Counted from the stretch's first letter, positions 19,145-27,652 are shown. The stretch: 64,000 bases of DNA from Bifidobacterium [indicum] DSM 20214 = LMG 11587 (GCF_000706765.1 NZ_CP006018.1:1488001-1552000); one strand, 5' to 3'. A program made the numbers and translations. Notes: generated by a model from the letters alone, not told the origin.

Positions 19145-19198
19145 GACGTCCTGACACGGAACCTGGCCGAACCCGGCGACGTCCTGACCCGGAACCTC
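19145..19198 (+). repeat. Coding minisatellite, two units (LRR gene 3)
   Basis: Units at 19145-19165 and 19178-19198 encode DVLTRNL with the same 33-base period as in the paralogues. Confidence 0.8.
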
Positions 19199-19821
19199 CG
19201 CGACTCCAGCGACTCCGACAGCACCGCAGGCGGCGGTTCGGCGGATTCGGGCACCGCCGCGGATGAGGTCCTGTTCGACTTCGCCAGCACAAGGGTCAAG
19301 AAGGACATCGAGCTGACCGCCCGGTGGACCCCGCTCTATATCCTGACCTTCGACAGTCAGGGCGGCAGCGCCGTGTCCTCCCAGACCGTCCGCGCCGACC
19401 GGACACCCAACGAGCCGACAGCCCCGACCCGGGCCGGGTACACCTTCCAAGGATGGTCCACCGAAGCACAGAACGGCACACCCGTCGACTTCACCCAGCA
19501 CATAGGACAGGACACCACCGTATACGCCCAATGGGCACCGGTAACAACACCGATCAGCCCTCCGACTCCCGGCAATCCCCTGGTTCCCGAGAACCCAATC
19601 ATCCAAACGACTGATCCAGCACCACGAGGGTCCCATGTGGACACCTTGGCATCCACGGGTGCGGCTCTCCTGGGGCTGGTGTTTGCCACACTGGCCATAG
19701 CCATTTGCGGCCTTGTCTGCTGGACCCGCCCTCGGTCACGAAGGAGCTCGGTGCCGCGCTAAACAAGGATCCAATCCAGGCTGAATAGCCCCGGTACTTC
19801 AGGCATTCGCCTGAGCCAAAG

Positions 19822-19866
19822 ACCCGGTCCCCCGGACACTGTCCGCAGGGACCGGGTTTCGTATAT
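19822..19866 (+). terminator. Terminator of LRR gene 3
   Basis: ACCCGGTCCC (19822-19831) pairs with GGGACCGGGT, followed by TTTCGTAT. Arms are identical to the other family terminators. Confidence 0.78.
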
Positions 19867-20006
19867 CAAGGGGTGCAACCCGAGACCATCGCATATTCTC
19901 CCGGAAGCAAGCAGTCACTTCCCCGCCTCTCACCCCAACAAAAACTCTTTTGTGAGGGATTTAACAACATGATTGACTCATGCGAGGGCCCTTTAGCGAA
20001 ATCGTG

Positions 20007-20124
20007 TATTCTGACAGGCAGGGATAACAGGGGATGTTGAATTGTGGGTTCGACCGTGTAATCGAGTCGAAACCCCAGATTTCGCGTCCCCAAAACAGAG
20101 AAACAGGCAAAAGGGGAATTACAA
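20007..20124 (+). promoter_or_regulatory. Promoter-proximal box and two-hairpin leader of LRR gene 4
   Basis: TATTCT lies at 20007-20012, with TGTGAGG at 19951-19957 upstream. Hairpin 1 pairs GGGTTCGAC (20046-20054) with GTCGAAACCC (20066-20075) with one bulged A. Hairpin 2, CCAGATTTC (20075-20083) with GAAACAGG (20100-20107), is weaker. AAAGGGGAA precedes the ATG. Confidence 0.55.
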
Positions 20125-23118
20125 ATGTCAGTCTCTATCAAATTACGTCCGCTGGCGGCGGCCGTGGCACTAGCCACTGTCCTGGCCGGCGGAATGACCG
20201 CAACCAACAAATCGGCCTTCGGATATGAAGACGGGAACGGGACCGAACCTGCGCCTGCCGATACCTCAGGCTGCGTAATCGGGAGCTCCACCTTCGCCGA
20301 CTGCTTCCCTGATCGTAGACTGGCGGAACAGGTGGCAGAGCATGTCAAGCCCGATGCCAAGACTCCAACAGATATCATGACACAGGCTGATGTGGACGGG
20401 TTAACGCGCCTCTCTGCCTACGGGGTTTCCAACATGACGGGCATCGAAAACCTCACGGCCCTCACCGAGCTGAACCTCGGTGACGGCGGTATTATCGACC
20501 TGACCCCCTTGGGCAACCCTGTTCTGACACAGAACATCACGGAGTTGGACCTCGGCGATAACGCAATCTCCGATATCACGCCCCTGAGGAACTACACCAA
20601 CGCCAGGTACATCAGCCTGTCGAATAATCACATTTTCGACCTGTCTCCCCTGAAAGACCTGCAACCCAGCGACCTCGATGTATCGGATCAGACCATATAT
20701 CTGGGCCGTGAGGACCTGCGGGACGACCCCAACCAGGCCGTCAGCATGCCCCTCCCGATCGGCAAAAACGGGGCACCCGTCACCCCGATCGACATCGAAC
20801 CAACGGAAGGTATGGAACAGGTCGGCACCAACCTCATCTGGTCCGCGCCGGCAGCCGGTGGCACCCGCTCCTTCAGATTCGAAAACGACTACGACGAGGA
20901 CCGAGACCACTACTTTGAAGGAACCGTGCAGTTGGAGGTGGTGACTGCCGAGCCCAGGCTGGTCACCTTCACCCCTAACCAGCCGGTGGACCCGCAGCCC
21001 ACCACCGGGCAGCAGGTCGCCCAGGGCCGCACCGTCACAAAGCCGGCAGACCCCGCCTGCCCCGGATACCGCTTCGTGGGCTGGTACACCTCCCCCCGGA
21101 TAGGAGGCGAACGCTTCGACTTCGGAAAACCCGTCATGGAGAACACCCCCCTGTACGGACGGTGGATCAGCGACACCGACAACCCCGGCGACGACCAGAA
21201 CGGATCCACCGGGACCACCACCCCGGACCCGGACGAGACCAAGACGCCCCTCCCCGAACTCGAGAAGGTCGTCTGCGAACCCGGAACCTCGACCTACACC
21301 CAGTGCTTCCCCGACGAGGACCTCGCCGAACAGCTCGCAGCCGCAGCCGACAAGGAACCCCAGGACATCCTCACCCAGGACGACATCGACAAGGAATTCA
21401 ACTACGACGTCTCCCTCAACGACGTATGGAACCTCAACGGCATACAGATCCTCAAAAACATCAGAACCATCTCACTGGACTACGACTACACCCAAGACGA
21501 GTCGGTTCGAACGGACAAGCCCGCAGTTGACCTGCGCCCCCTCTCCGCACTGACAGAAACCACAGCATTCTGGCTGTACGTCATGACTGACGAGGATATG
21601 CCGATGTCCCCCGTGGTCACCGATTTCTCGCCCCTGTCCAAGCTGGAAAAAATGGAGCAGATTTCCATCAACAGTGCAGGGTTGAAGAGTCCGAACGGAT
21701 TCGAGTCCTTCACGAACATGAAAGAGCTCGCAGAATTGGACCTGTCCAATAATCAGATCACTGATGTCAGGCCGCTGGCGGCCCTCAGCGGCCTGCCCTC
21801 ACTGCAAAACGTCGAACTCAGTGAGAACCATATCTCCGATGCAAGCCCTCTCAAGACTTTCGAGTCATCAGCAGCCACGATCGATATATCCGGTCAGGAG
21901 ATTGTTACAGACCGGCATGAGTTACCCGGCACCAAACTGGCTCTGCCTTTGCCCATTCGTCCAGATGGAAGATACGCGGAGTCGGACATCAGCAGGATAG
22001 TAAACCAGGGGCACTACGACGCCAGCAACTATGAGGTGGTCTGGGAAGTCCCGGTCCTGGACAAACCCCACCGCTTCGATTTCTGGGAGGAGAGCTCGCG
22101 AGAAGGCGCATGGTACTACGAAGGAACCGTAACCGACCGGCCGCGCAGAGACCTGTCGGCACGGGACATCTACCAGATTCGCTTCGAACTGGGTACCGAG
22201 CCTGCGTCTTCCTGGATTCCCGATCAGTTGGTGTACTCGGGAAATCTGGCGAGCAGGGTACCCGATCCCATCCGGTACAAGCACGACTTCGACGGCTGGT
22301 ACATGAAGGTGAATCCCGCCACTCCGGACGAAACCCCCGATGACTCGGACGACACCCTTAGCAGGAACTTCACCGGTATGGGAGACATCCTGACCAGGAA
22401 CCTCACCAACCCCGGCGATACCCTGACCAGGAACCTCCTCGACTCGGACGACACCGCAGAAGAAGACTCCACGAATTCCAACACCACCGCGGGCGACGGC
22501 TCCACGGACACCAGCACCACCCCGAAGGAAGTCCTGTTCGACTTCGCCAGCACGAGGGTCAACAAGGACATCGTATTGACCGCCCGGTGGACCCCGCTCT
22601 ACATCCTGACCTTCGACAGCCAGGGCGGCAGCGCCGTGTCCTCCCAGACCGTCCGCGCAGACCGGACACCCAACGAGCCGACGGCCCCGACCCGGGCCGG
22701 GTACACCTTCGAAGGGTGGTCCACCGAAGCACAGAACGGCACACCCGTGGACTTCACCCAGCACATAGGACAGGACACCACCGTGTACGCCCAGTGGGCA
22801 CCGGTAACTGCACCGGTAACCTCCGTGGTGCCGAACACACCCACCACTCCGAGCACACCGGTCAACCCAGATACACCGGTCAACCCGGACACACCCCCGA
22901 CCCCCGTCAACCCGCTGATTCCGGAGAACCCGGTCAGTCAAACGACTACAGGCAACCCCGGCACGACCGCACGAGGGCCCTGGGTGGGTACTCTGGCGTC
23001 CACGGGTCCGGCACTCCTGGGGCTGGTGCTTACGGCCCTGGCCATAGCGCTTGTCGGTCTTGTCTGCCAGGCCCGTCTTCGGTCACGTAAGAGTTCCAAG
23101 AGTTCGATGACGAGGTAA
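20125..23118 (+). CDS. LRR / InlB-repeat cell-surface protein 4, LAxTG-anchored
   Basis: A 997-residue paralogue and the only one with an ATG start. Its order is signal peptide (1-34), CFPD two-Cys cap, LRR block, InlB-type repeat, second cap, second LRR block, and two InlB-type repeats. The second of these three InlB-type repeats is interrupted by an acidic insert with three xDxLxRNL units. A Pro/Thr linker (TPVNPDTPVNPDTPPTP) precedes LASTG, a hydrophobic helix and a basic tail. The middle is almost identical in DNA to gene 3. It lies last in the array and converges on the thioredoxin-like gene. Surface location is well supported; the binding partner is unknown. Confidence 0.86.
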   Translation: MSVSIKLRPLAAAVALATVLAGGMTATNKSAFGYEDGNGTEPAPADTSGCVIGSSTFADCFPDRRLAEQVAEHVKPDAKTPTDIMTQADVDGLTRLSAYGVSNMTGIENLTALTELNLGDGGIIDLTPLGNPVLTQNITELDLGDNAISDITPLRNYTNARYISLSNNHIFDLSPLKDLQPSDLDVSDQTIYLGREDLRDDPNQAVSMPLPIGKNGAPVTPIDIEPTEGMEQVGTNLIWSAPAAGGTRSFRFENDYDEDRDHYFEGTVQLEVVTAEPRLVTFTPNQPVDPQPTTGQQVAQGRTVTKPADPACPGYRFVGWYTSPRIGGERFDFGKPVMENTPLYGRWISDTDNPGDDQNGSTGTTTPDPDETKTPLPELEKVVCEPGTSTYTQCFPDEDLAEQLAAAADKEPQDILTQDDIDKEFNYDVSLNDVWNLNGIQILKNIRTISLDYDYTQDESVRTDKPAVDLRPLSALTETTAFWLYVMTDEDMPMSPVVTDFSPLSKLEKMEQISINSAGLKSPNGFESFTNMKELAELDLSNNQITDVRPLAALSGLPSLQNVELSENHISDASPLKTFESSAATIDISGQEIVTDRHELPGTKLALPLPIRPDGRYAESDISRIVNQGHYDASNYEVVWEVPVLDKPHRFDFWEESSREGAWYYEGTVTDRPRRDLSARDIYQIRFELGTEPASSWIPDQLVYSGNLASRVPDPIRYKHDFDGWYMKVNPATPDETPDDSDDTLSRNFTGMGDILTRNLTNPGDTLTRNLLDSDDTAEEDSTNSNTTAGDGSTDTSTTPKEVLFDFASTRVNKDIVLTARWTPLYILTFDSQGGSAVSSQTVRADRTPNEPTAPTRAGYTFEGWSTEAQNGTPVDFTQHIGQDTTVYAQWAPVTAPVTSVVPNTPTTPSTPVNPDTPVNPDTPPTPVNPLIPENPVSQTTTGNPGTTARGPWVGTLASTGPALLGLVLTALAIALVGLVCQARLRSRKSSKSSMTR
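20926..21491 (+). repeat. Near-identical block shared with LRR gene 3 (17695-18261)
   Basis: This is the partner copy of the conversion tract. It encodes the end of the first LRR module, the first InlB-type repeat and the second CFPD cap. Unlike the gene 3 copy, it keeps the reading frame. Confidence 0.8.
22351..22437 (+). repeat. Coding minisatellite, three units (LRR gene 4)
   Basis: Units start at 22351, 22384 and 22417 (33-base period) and encode DTLSRNF, DILTRNL and DTLTRNL. This is one unit more than in the other paralogues. Confidence 0.85.
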
Positions 23119-23129
23119 TCAACAACCCG

Positions 23130-23168
23130 ACCCGGTCCCCGGACACCGTCCGCAGGGACCGGGTTTTC
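23130..23168 (+). terminator. Terminator of LRR gene 4
   Basis: ACCCGGTCCC pairs with GGGACCGGGT and is followed by TTTT. It is the best T-tract of the four family terminators and separates the array from the convergent gene. Confidence 0.82.
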
Positions 23169-23200
23169 TATATCCTGACACAACCGCCCAGGAACAACCG

Positions 23201-24169
23201 TCAGTACATCATCGTGGAAAGCCGACGACGCGCCTTGGCCAGCCTGGGGTCGGCAGGCTCAGGAATCGTGAAGTACTCCAGAAGCCGCTGACGTATCGGC
23301 TCCATCTGGTCGCGGTGGCTGCCGAGAAAGTCCAAAAGGCGGTCGAAGGCATCCTGAATCTGACCACCAATCATGTCCACGTCAGCCACGGCCAACTGGG
23401 CATCCAGGTCGTCAGGGGCATCAGCCGCCATCTGCCGCACCTGGCGGACGTCAGCCGCGGAGGAACGGTCCATGAGGAGAGCCTTGGCATGTTCACGCCG
23501 CGCCAGGTCATCATTGGGATCAGCCTCAATCACCTTGGCGTAGGCTTCGGCGGCACCCGCATAATCACCCTCCTGGGCCAGTCGGTTGGCCTCCTGGTGG
23601 GATGACGGTACGGCCTGCTCCTGCCCACCCTGGTCCTCGGCGGACGAAGATCCCTCCTGGCTGGTCTCCTGGTATGGCGCCGTGCCTGTAATACCTGCCT
23701 GCTGAGCCATCTGGATGACCTGAGGGATGAGTTGATCTGTAATCTGCGTCAGTTCATCATCCGTGGGCAGCCCTTCAAGAATGGGCATGGGGCGTCCAGC
23801 CAGTAGTGCAAAGAGGGCGGGAGCGCCCTGGACCTGGAAGGTCTGGGCAATCTGCGGATTGGAGGCGATGTCGATACGGGAAAGCTGAATCTTCCCCTCC
23901 TGGGCGTTGACCACCTGCCCGAGCTTGGTAGCCAGGGGGAACAGCCTGTCATCGGTCGGCACCCAGAGCAGGAGAAGGATGGGGAAGGTGGCGGAGGTCT
24001 GCACCATGGCTTGGAAACTGGCTTCGGTGGTATCAACTACATATCCGCCGGCCGCCGGAGCCCCACCGGTCTGGCCCGGCTGGGCATCCACCTGGTGCTT
24101 GAGCGCACCTAAATCGACTGCACCCGCCAGTGAAACACCGGGCTGACCCTGCCTGTCATTGCTCACCAT
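23201..24169 (-). CDS. Thioredoxin-like TPR protein (CnoX/YbbN family)
   Basis: A 322-residue protein with a thioredoxin-fold domain (about 45-160) and a C-terminal TPR-type helical region (about 200-300: LAQEGDYAGAAEAYAKVIEA). This layout is that of the CnoX/YbbN co-chaperone family, which protects clients under stress and hands them to chaperonins. The thioredoxin active site is lost: where WCGPC would stand the sequence reads WVPTDDR, so it cannot act as a dithiol reductase. An Ala/Gln/Gly-rich linker joins the halves. There is no signal peptide, so it is cytoplasmic. It is transcribed alone and converges on LRR gene 4. Confidence 0.8.
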   Translation of the reverse strand: MVSNDRQGQPGVSLAGAVDLGALKHQVDAQPGQTGGAPAAGGYVVDTTEASFQAMVQTSATFPILLLLWVPTDDRLFPLATKLGQVVNAQEGKIQLSRIDIASNPQIAQTFQVQGAPALFALLAGRPMPILEGLPTDDELTQITDQLIPQVIQMAQQAGITGTAPYQETSQEGSSSAEDQGGQEQAVPSSHQEANRLAQEGDYAGAAEAYAKVIEADPNDDLARREHAKALLMDRSSAADVRQVRQMAADAPDDLDAQLAVADVDMIGGQIQDAFDRLLDFLGSHRDQMEPIRQRLLEYFTIPEPADPRLAKARRRLSTMMY

Positions 24170-24269
24170 GTTCGTATCTCCTTGAGTCTTCCGACCCCTA
24201 CCCCGGTTAAGTCTCTCCCACTCAATCTAGTCGGTCCGGGCGTCTTTCACCCACCGCAATCTCACCGGT

Positions 24270-25295
24270 TCAGACCGCTTCCACCTTGATGGGCTCTCGT
24301 TCCGCACCCACCGCCCGAATCGGGTCCTGGGAGGTTGAGGAGGGAATATACAGGGCTACGACGTTGACATAGGTGACCTTCATCGTGCTGGTGGCCTTTC
24401 CGTCACCAAAAAGGGCCTTCTCGGAATCCGATGCCGGAGAGGACTCCCGTCCTTCCCCCGCACGCCGGGTCCAGACAGAGTTGATCTGCGCCACCACCAG
24501 GTCACCGCCTTCTGAGGAGTGCATGACCCGGATTTCTCCATCCTGAGGCGCGAAGGTCTGCTCCTGCGAGCCACGATTGGCTTCAATCCCCTTCTGAACG
24601 GCCTGGGTCAGGGTGTCCATTGAGGTGCGGAAATCATCCTGGGCGAATTCCTTGGCATACTGACTGGAGCCAGGATTCTGCAGCACATCTGCATATCGAC
24701 GGACCGCCTCGGCCGGAGTCGCCTTGAGGCCCTCGTCGGTCGGAGTGCCCATCTGGGCACCGATGGTGTCCACGGGGAACTTGGGCAACTGGGCCCCCTG
24801 GAAGAGTCTGGCGACCCCCCAGAGCTTGTAGTTCTCATGGGCCGATTCCTGGTTGAGGACCAGGAGGCGCTTGGACTGCTGATCCTCTGTGGTCGTCGTG
24901 ATGGCGAAGACCGAACGCGGCCACCCCGGATCGCCCGGTATAACGGTCTGGGCGATGGTTGTGGGAATGGTCGTCTTGGGATTCAGATTTCCTGTCGCCC
25001 TGGCGATTTCAAGCTCACTGGTTCTGATCTGCAGCTGAGGACCGGTGACCCGCGCATCCAGGCCAGTCGGGTCCTTGGACTCGTTGGCCTTGTCGAGTAC
25101 TTGCCCTATGTCCTTGCGAATCGCGGCTTCCTGCTTGGTCGTCAGATTTGGGGCACTGGTGGCGACACCCGCGGGTGCGGCACCGGGCTTCTGAACCTGG
25201 GGCACCTGGCCCTGGCAGGCCGCCAGGGATGAGAGCAACCCCAAGGACATGAACGCCGCCAGGGACCTGGTTACGACTCGTTGCATCCTGCTCAT
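24270..25295 (-). CDS. Uncharacterised lipoprotein
   Basis: 341 residues. A basic N-terminus and hydrophobic stretch end in the lipobox LAAC at about position 27, so the mature protein should be lipid-anchored outside the membrane. The rest is mixed alpha/beta with no motif I recognise. Its ATG overlaps the stop of the upstream membrane-protein gene by four bases, so the two are translationally coupled and probably act together at the envelope. Length and pairing look like a conserved actinobacterial family, but I cannot name a function. Confidence 0.7.
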   Translation of the reverse strand: MSRMQRVVTRSLAAFMSLGLLSSLAACQGQVPQVQKPGAAPAGVATSAPNLTTKQEAAIRKDIGQVLDKANESKDPTGLDARVTGPQLQIRTSELEIARATGNLNPKTTIPTTIAQTVIPGDPGWPRSVFAITTTTEDQQSKRLLVLNQESAHENYKLWGVARLFQGAQLPKFPVDTIGAQMGTPTDEGLKATPAEAVRRYADVLQNPGSSQYAKEFAQDDFRTSMDTLTQAVQKGIEANRGSQEQTFAPQDGEIRVMHSSEGGDLVVAQINSVWTRRAGEGRESSPASDSEKALFGDGKATSTMKVTYVNVVALYIPSSTSQDPIRAVGAEREPIKVEAV

Positions 25296-26584
25296 GACTG
25301 CTCCTCACCGTCCTGCTTGATATTCCCCTCATTTGCCAGCCTGGCCAGATAGGAACTCATCTCCTCCAGGGAAATGACCGAGGTCTGTGAGATGTCATCC
25401 GCACCACGGTCACCGGTGACTGACCTGCCCGGCTCGAACGCTTCGGACTGGGTGGTCTCAGATGAATCCGCAACCGCCTTCTCTCCTCCCATGGGGGACG
25501 GAGCACTGCCGGTGAAGCCTTGAGAGCGTTCCGTTTGCCCTGGTTGGGGCGGAACCTGAGACCACCCCTGGGGCTGACTCTGGCCCTGCCCCTCAACATT
25601 GGCCGTGCCCTGCTGTGAAGTCGTCTGAGTGGCGACCATATTCCTGGCTGTAGGATCAATCACCTGCGGCGCCTGCCCATTGGGTACGGTACCCGAGCCG
25701 GGCACCTGGGTGGAACCTTCGACAGCGTGCCGACGATGCCGGCCTGTACTCTTCCTCTTCTTGCCCAATCCGGGTGCCACCATGCTGCCCAAAGCCTGGG
25801 CCACGGTCACTTCCGGCTCCTGCTCCTTCACCGATGCAGCCTGCTTCTTACGACGTTTGGCAGGGTCCATGGCAAAGACCGTGGCGGAGAGAACCGCCAT
25901 GATAACCAGAAGGCCGCCACTGAAGTAGAAGGGGATGGCGAAATCAGGCAATTTGCTACGTTCCCAGGAAAGCTGCAGCTTCACGGCCGATTGGGCTGCG
26001 GAGGCCTTGGCCCCCTGCTGGTCGGCACTTGCTCCTGGTTGCGTATCGACCAGCAGGACCAAATCAGGCCTGTCGGCCTCGATCGTCATCACCGTCGAGG
26101 CGCCACCACATTTGACCTGACGCCACATATCGGAATCCGCGAAAGCGACACCATCAGCGCCATCCTTGGCCTGCTTGGCCGCGGTCTTGCCCCGTGAAAG
26201 GTCAAGGGTCTCCCAGTCATCAAGCCCCTTGACCCGGGTCACATCCTGGCCTGCCGTCCAACCGGCTGCGTCCTGGGCCGTGGTCAGAGCCATGCAGACC
26301 TGGGCCTTCCCCCTGGTCCGCTCAGGTGTGGCACGGATACTGACGCGATTGTCGACCAAGGGCAGCACTCCCGGATCGGTCACCACATATCGAGTATCCG
26401 TCTTGCCCTGCGCGTCAACGTGGGGGGAGGGCTTCCATACCGTGGCATTCATGACACCCAGCACAATGCAGGTCACAGCCAGCAACCCGAAGATCGGCGT
26501 GATCACCCCACGCATGATTGTGCTGCGTCGCGACGGCTTACCAGGCCGGGATGCGCGTTCGGTTCCTTCAGTTTCTTGCTCCAT
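25292..26584 (-). CDS. Uncharacterised two-helix membrane protein
   Basis: 430 residues. One membrane helix near the N-terminus (about 25-50, IFGLLAVTCIVLGVMNATVW) is followed by an outside domain of about 165 residues. A second helix lies at about 215-240 (FYFSGGLLVIMAVLSATVFA). The remaining cytoplasmic tail is Gln/Ser/Pro-rich and probably disordered. It is coupled to the downstream lipoprotein gene. Its start lies next to the divergent FKBP promoter. No family function is recognised; an envelope role with its lipoprotein partner is inferred. Confidence 0.7.
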   Translation of the reverse strand: MEQETEGTERASRPGKPSRRSTIMRGVITPIFGLLAVTCIVLGVMNATVWKPSPHVDAQGKTDTRYVVTDPGVLPLVDNRVSIRATPERTRGKAQVCMALTTAQDAAGWTAGQDVTRVKGLDDWETLDLSRGKTAAKQAKDGADGVAFADSDMWRQVKCGGASTVMTIEADRPDLVLLVDTQPGASADQQGAKASAAQSAVKLQLSWERSKLPDFAIPFYFSGGLLVIMAVLSATVFAMDPAKRRKKQAASVKEQEPEVTVAQALGSMVAPGLGKKRKSTGRHRRHAVEGSTQVPGSGTVPNGQAPQVIDPTARNMVATQTTSQQGTANVEGQGQSQPQGWSQVPPQPGQTERSQGFTGSAPSPMGGEKAVADSSETTQSEAFEPGRSVTGDRGADDISQTSVISLEEMSSYLARLANEGNIKQDGEEQS

Positions 26585-26588
26585 AACA

Positions 26589-26617
26589 TCGACATTCTAC
26601 AGTCATGGACTTATAAT
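26589..26617 (+). promoter_or_regulatory. Sigma-70-type promoter of the FKBP gene
   Basis: TCGACA (26589-26594), a 17-base spacer and a perfect TATAAT (26612-26617). The -35 box begins only five bases from the divergent gene's start codon. Confidence 0.72.
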
Positions 26618-26667
26618 CGTTTTTTTGCATGGGGCAAAATCTCCATTACCCCCTAGACTTGGGCCTT

Positions 26668-27624
26668 ATGACCAAACTCAACAGGAAAAGCGACACCATC
26701 CGCCAGTTCGTCTGTGCTGCGACCGCTCTGGCCCTCTGTGCAGGCCTTTCCGCCTGCTCGTCAAGCTCCGATGCCCCCAAGTCCGCCTCCGACACGATGA
26801 GCGGTATCTCGGCCAAGGGGAAGCCGGGTTCGAAACCCGAAATCAGCTTTGACACCCCCCTCAAGGTGGAGAACCAGTCCCACCAGGTCATCCAGGAGGG
26901 TGACGGGGATGTGATTCAGGACGGGGACAGGGTCTGCACCCGGAGCGTTGCCATCGATTCCAAGACCGGCAAGGAAATCAACTCCACCTGGGATGAGGAA
27001 AAGCCGGAGTGCTCCATCGTAATCGACAAGACCTCGATCCCCGCCTATTATGACGTCTTCCGGGGCCAGAAGATCAACACCACAATCGCCATCGGCATCG
27101 ACGACCAGCAGGAAGGCGGCCAGTCGGGCAGCAGCAAGGACAGCCAGGGGTCCAGTTACATCATGGCTCTAACCTTCGTTTCCAAGACCAAGGACCTCAA
27201 GCGGGCCGAGGGCGAGAAGGTCAAGGACATCCCCGCCGACCTGCCCAAAATCAGCCTGAGCAATACAGGCAAGCCCTCCCTGGATCTGAACGACTACAAG
27301 CCGACCAATACGCTGGTCTCCCAGACCCTGATCAAGGGCAAGGGAGCCAAAGTGGGCGAGCACCAGACAGTCAGCGCCAATTACACGGGCTGGCTCGCCA
27401 GCGACGGCAAGCAGTTTGACTCTTCCTGGGACAGAGGCCAGGCTTCGGACTTCAGCCTCGATCAGGTCGTCAAGGGCTGGCAGCAGGGGCTGGCAGGCCA
27501 GACCGTAGGTTCACAGGTCCTGGTCATCGTTCCCCCGGATCTGGGGTATGGGGATCAGGAGAAGTCTGGCATACCCGCAAACTCCACCCTGATCTTCGTG
27601 GTCGATATCCTGGCCGCATACTGA
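26668..27624 (+). CDS. FKBP-type peptidyl-prolyl isomerase lipoprotein
   Basis: I use ATG 26668, which puts the signal peptide in normal register; the frame is open 39 bases earlier. The 318-residue product has a lipobox LSAC at about 30-33 and a Ser-rich linker. A first degenerate FKBP-like domain lies at about 65-180, and a standard FKBP domain at about 215-318 (VSANYTGWLASDGKQFDSSW, VVKGWQQGL, PPDLGYGDQ, STLIFVVDIL). It should help fold exported proteins at the outer face of the membrane. The first domain lacks the clear active-site residues and may only bind. It is monocistronic, with a strong promoter and terminator. Confidence 0.88.
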   Translation: MTKLNRKSDTIRQFVCAATALALCAGLSACSSSSDAPKSASDTMSGISAKGKPGSKPEISFDTPLKVENQSHQVIQEGDGDVIQDGDRVCTRSVAIDSKTGKEINSTWDEEKPECSIVIDKTSIPAYYDVFRGQKINTTIAIGIDDQQEGGQSGSSKDSQGSSYIMALTFVSKTKDLKRAEGEKVKDIPADLPKISLSNTGKPSLDLNDYKPTNTLVSQTLIKGKGAKVGEHQTVSANYTGWLASDGKQFDSSWDRGQASDFSLDQVVKGWQQGLAGQTVGSQVLVIVPPDLGYGDQEKSGIPANSTLIFVVDILAAY

Positions 27625-27652
27625 CAGGACCGTCTTAGCAGCCAACACCGAT

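Larger units (their letters stand above)
16912..19762 (+). pseudogene. LRR / InlB-repeat cell-surface protein 3, broken by a one-base insertion
   Basis: The first frame (from GTG 16912) matches the paralogues for about 364 residues: signal peptide, CFPD cap, LRR block, first InlB-type repeat. It then shifts near 18004 into an Arg/Pro-rich tail that stops at 18504. The remaining homology continues in the next frame to the stop at 19762: second cap, second LRR block, InlB-type repeats, xDVLTRNL units, LASTG and membrane helix. Against gene 4, the local change is GACC-GAG where gene 4 has GAC-GAG, next to one substitution. Removing one base gives an intact 949-residue protein. As written, the product would lack the wall anchor. 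It could be a true lesion, a switchable site or an assembly error; the spot is not a long homopolymer. Confidence 0.8.

Noticed and set aside
21922..22941. 339-codon ORF on the minus strand inside LRR gene 4
   Set aside because: It is a G+C-driven shadow of the coding strand, with similar shadows in genes 2 and 3. The plus-strand frame has the full domain architecture.
9645..23118. CRISPR array or phage in the repeat-rich island
   Set aside because: The repeats are coding paralogues and a 33-bp in-frame unit. There are no regularly spaced short repeats with unique spacers and no phage genes.
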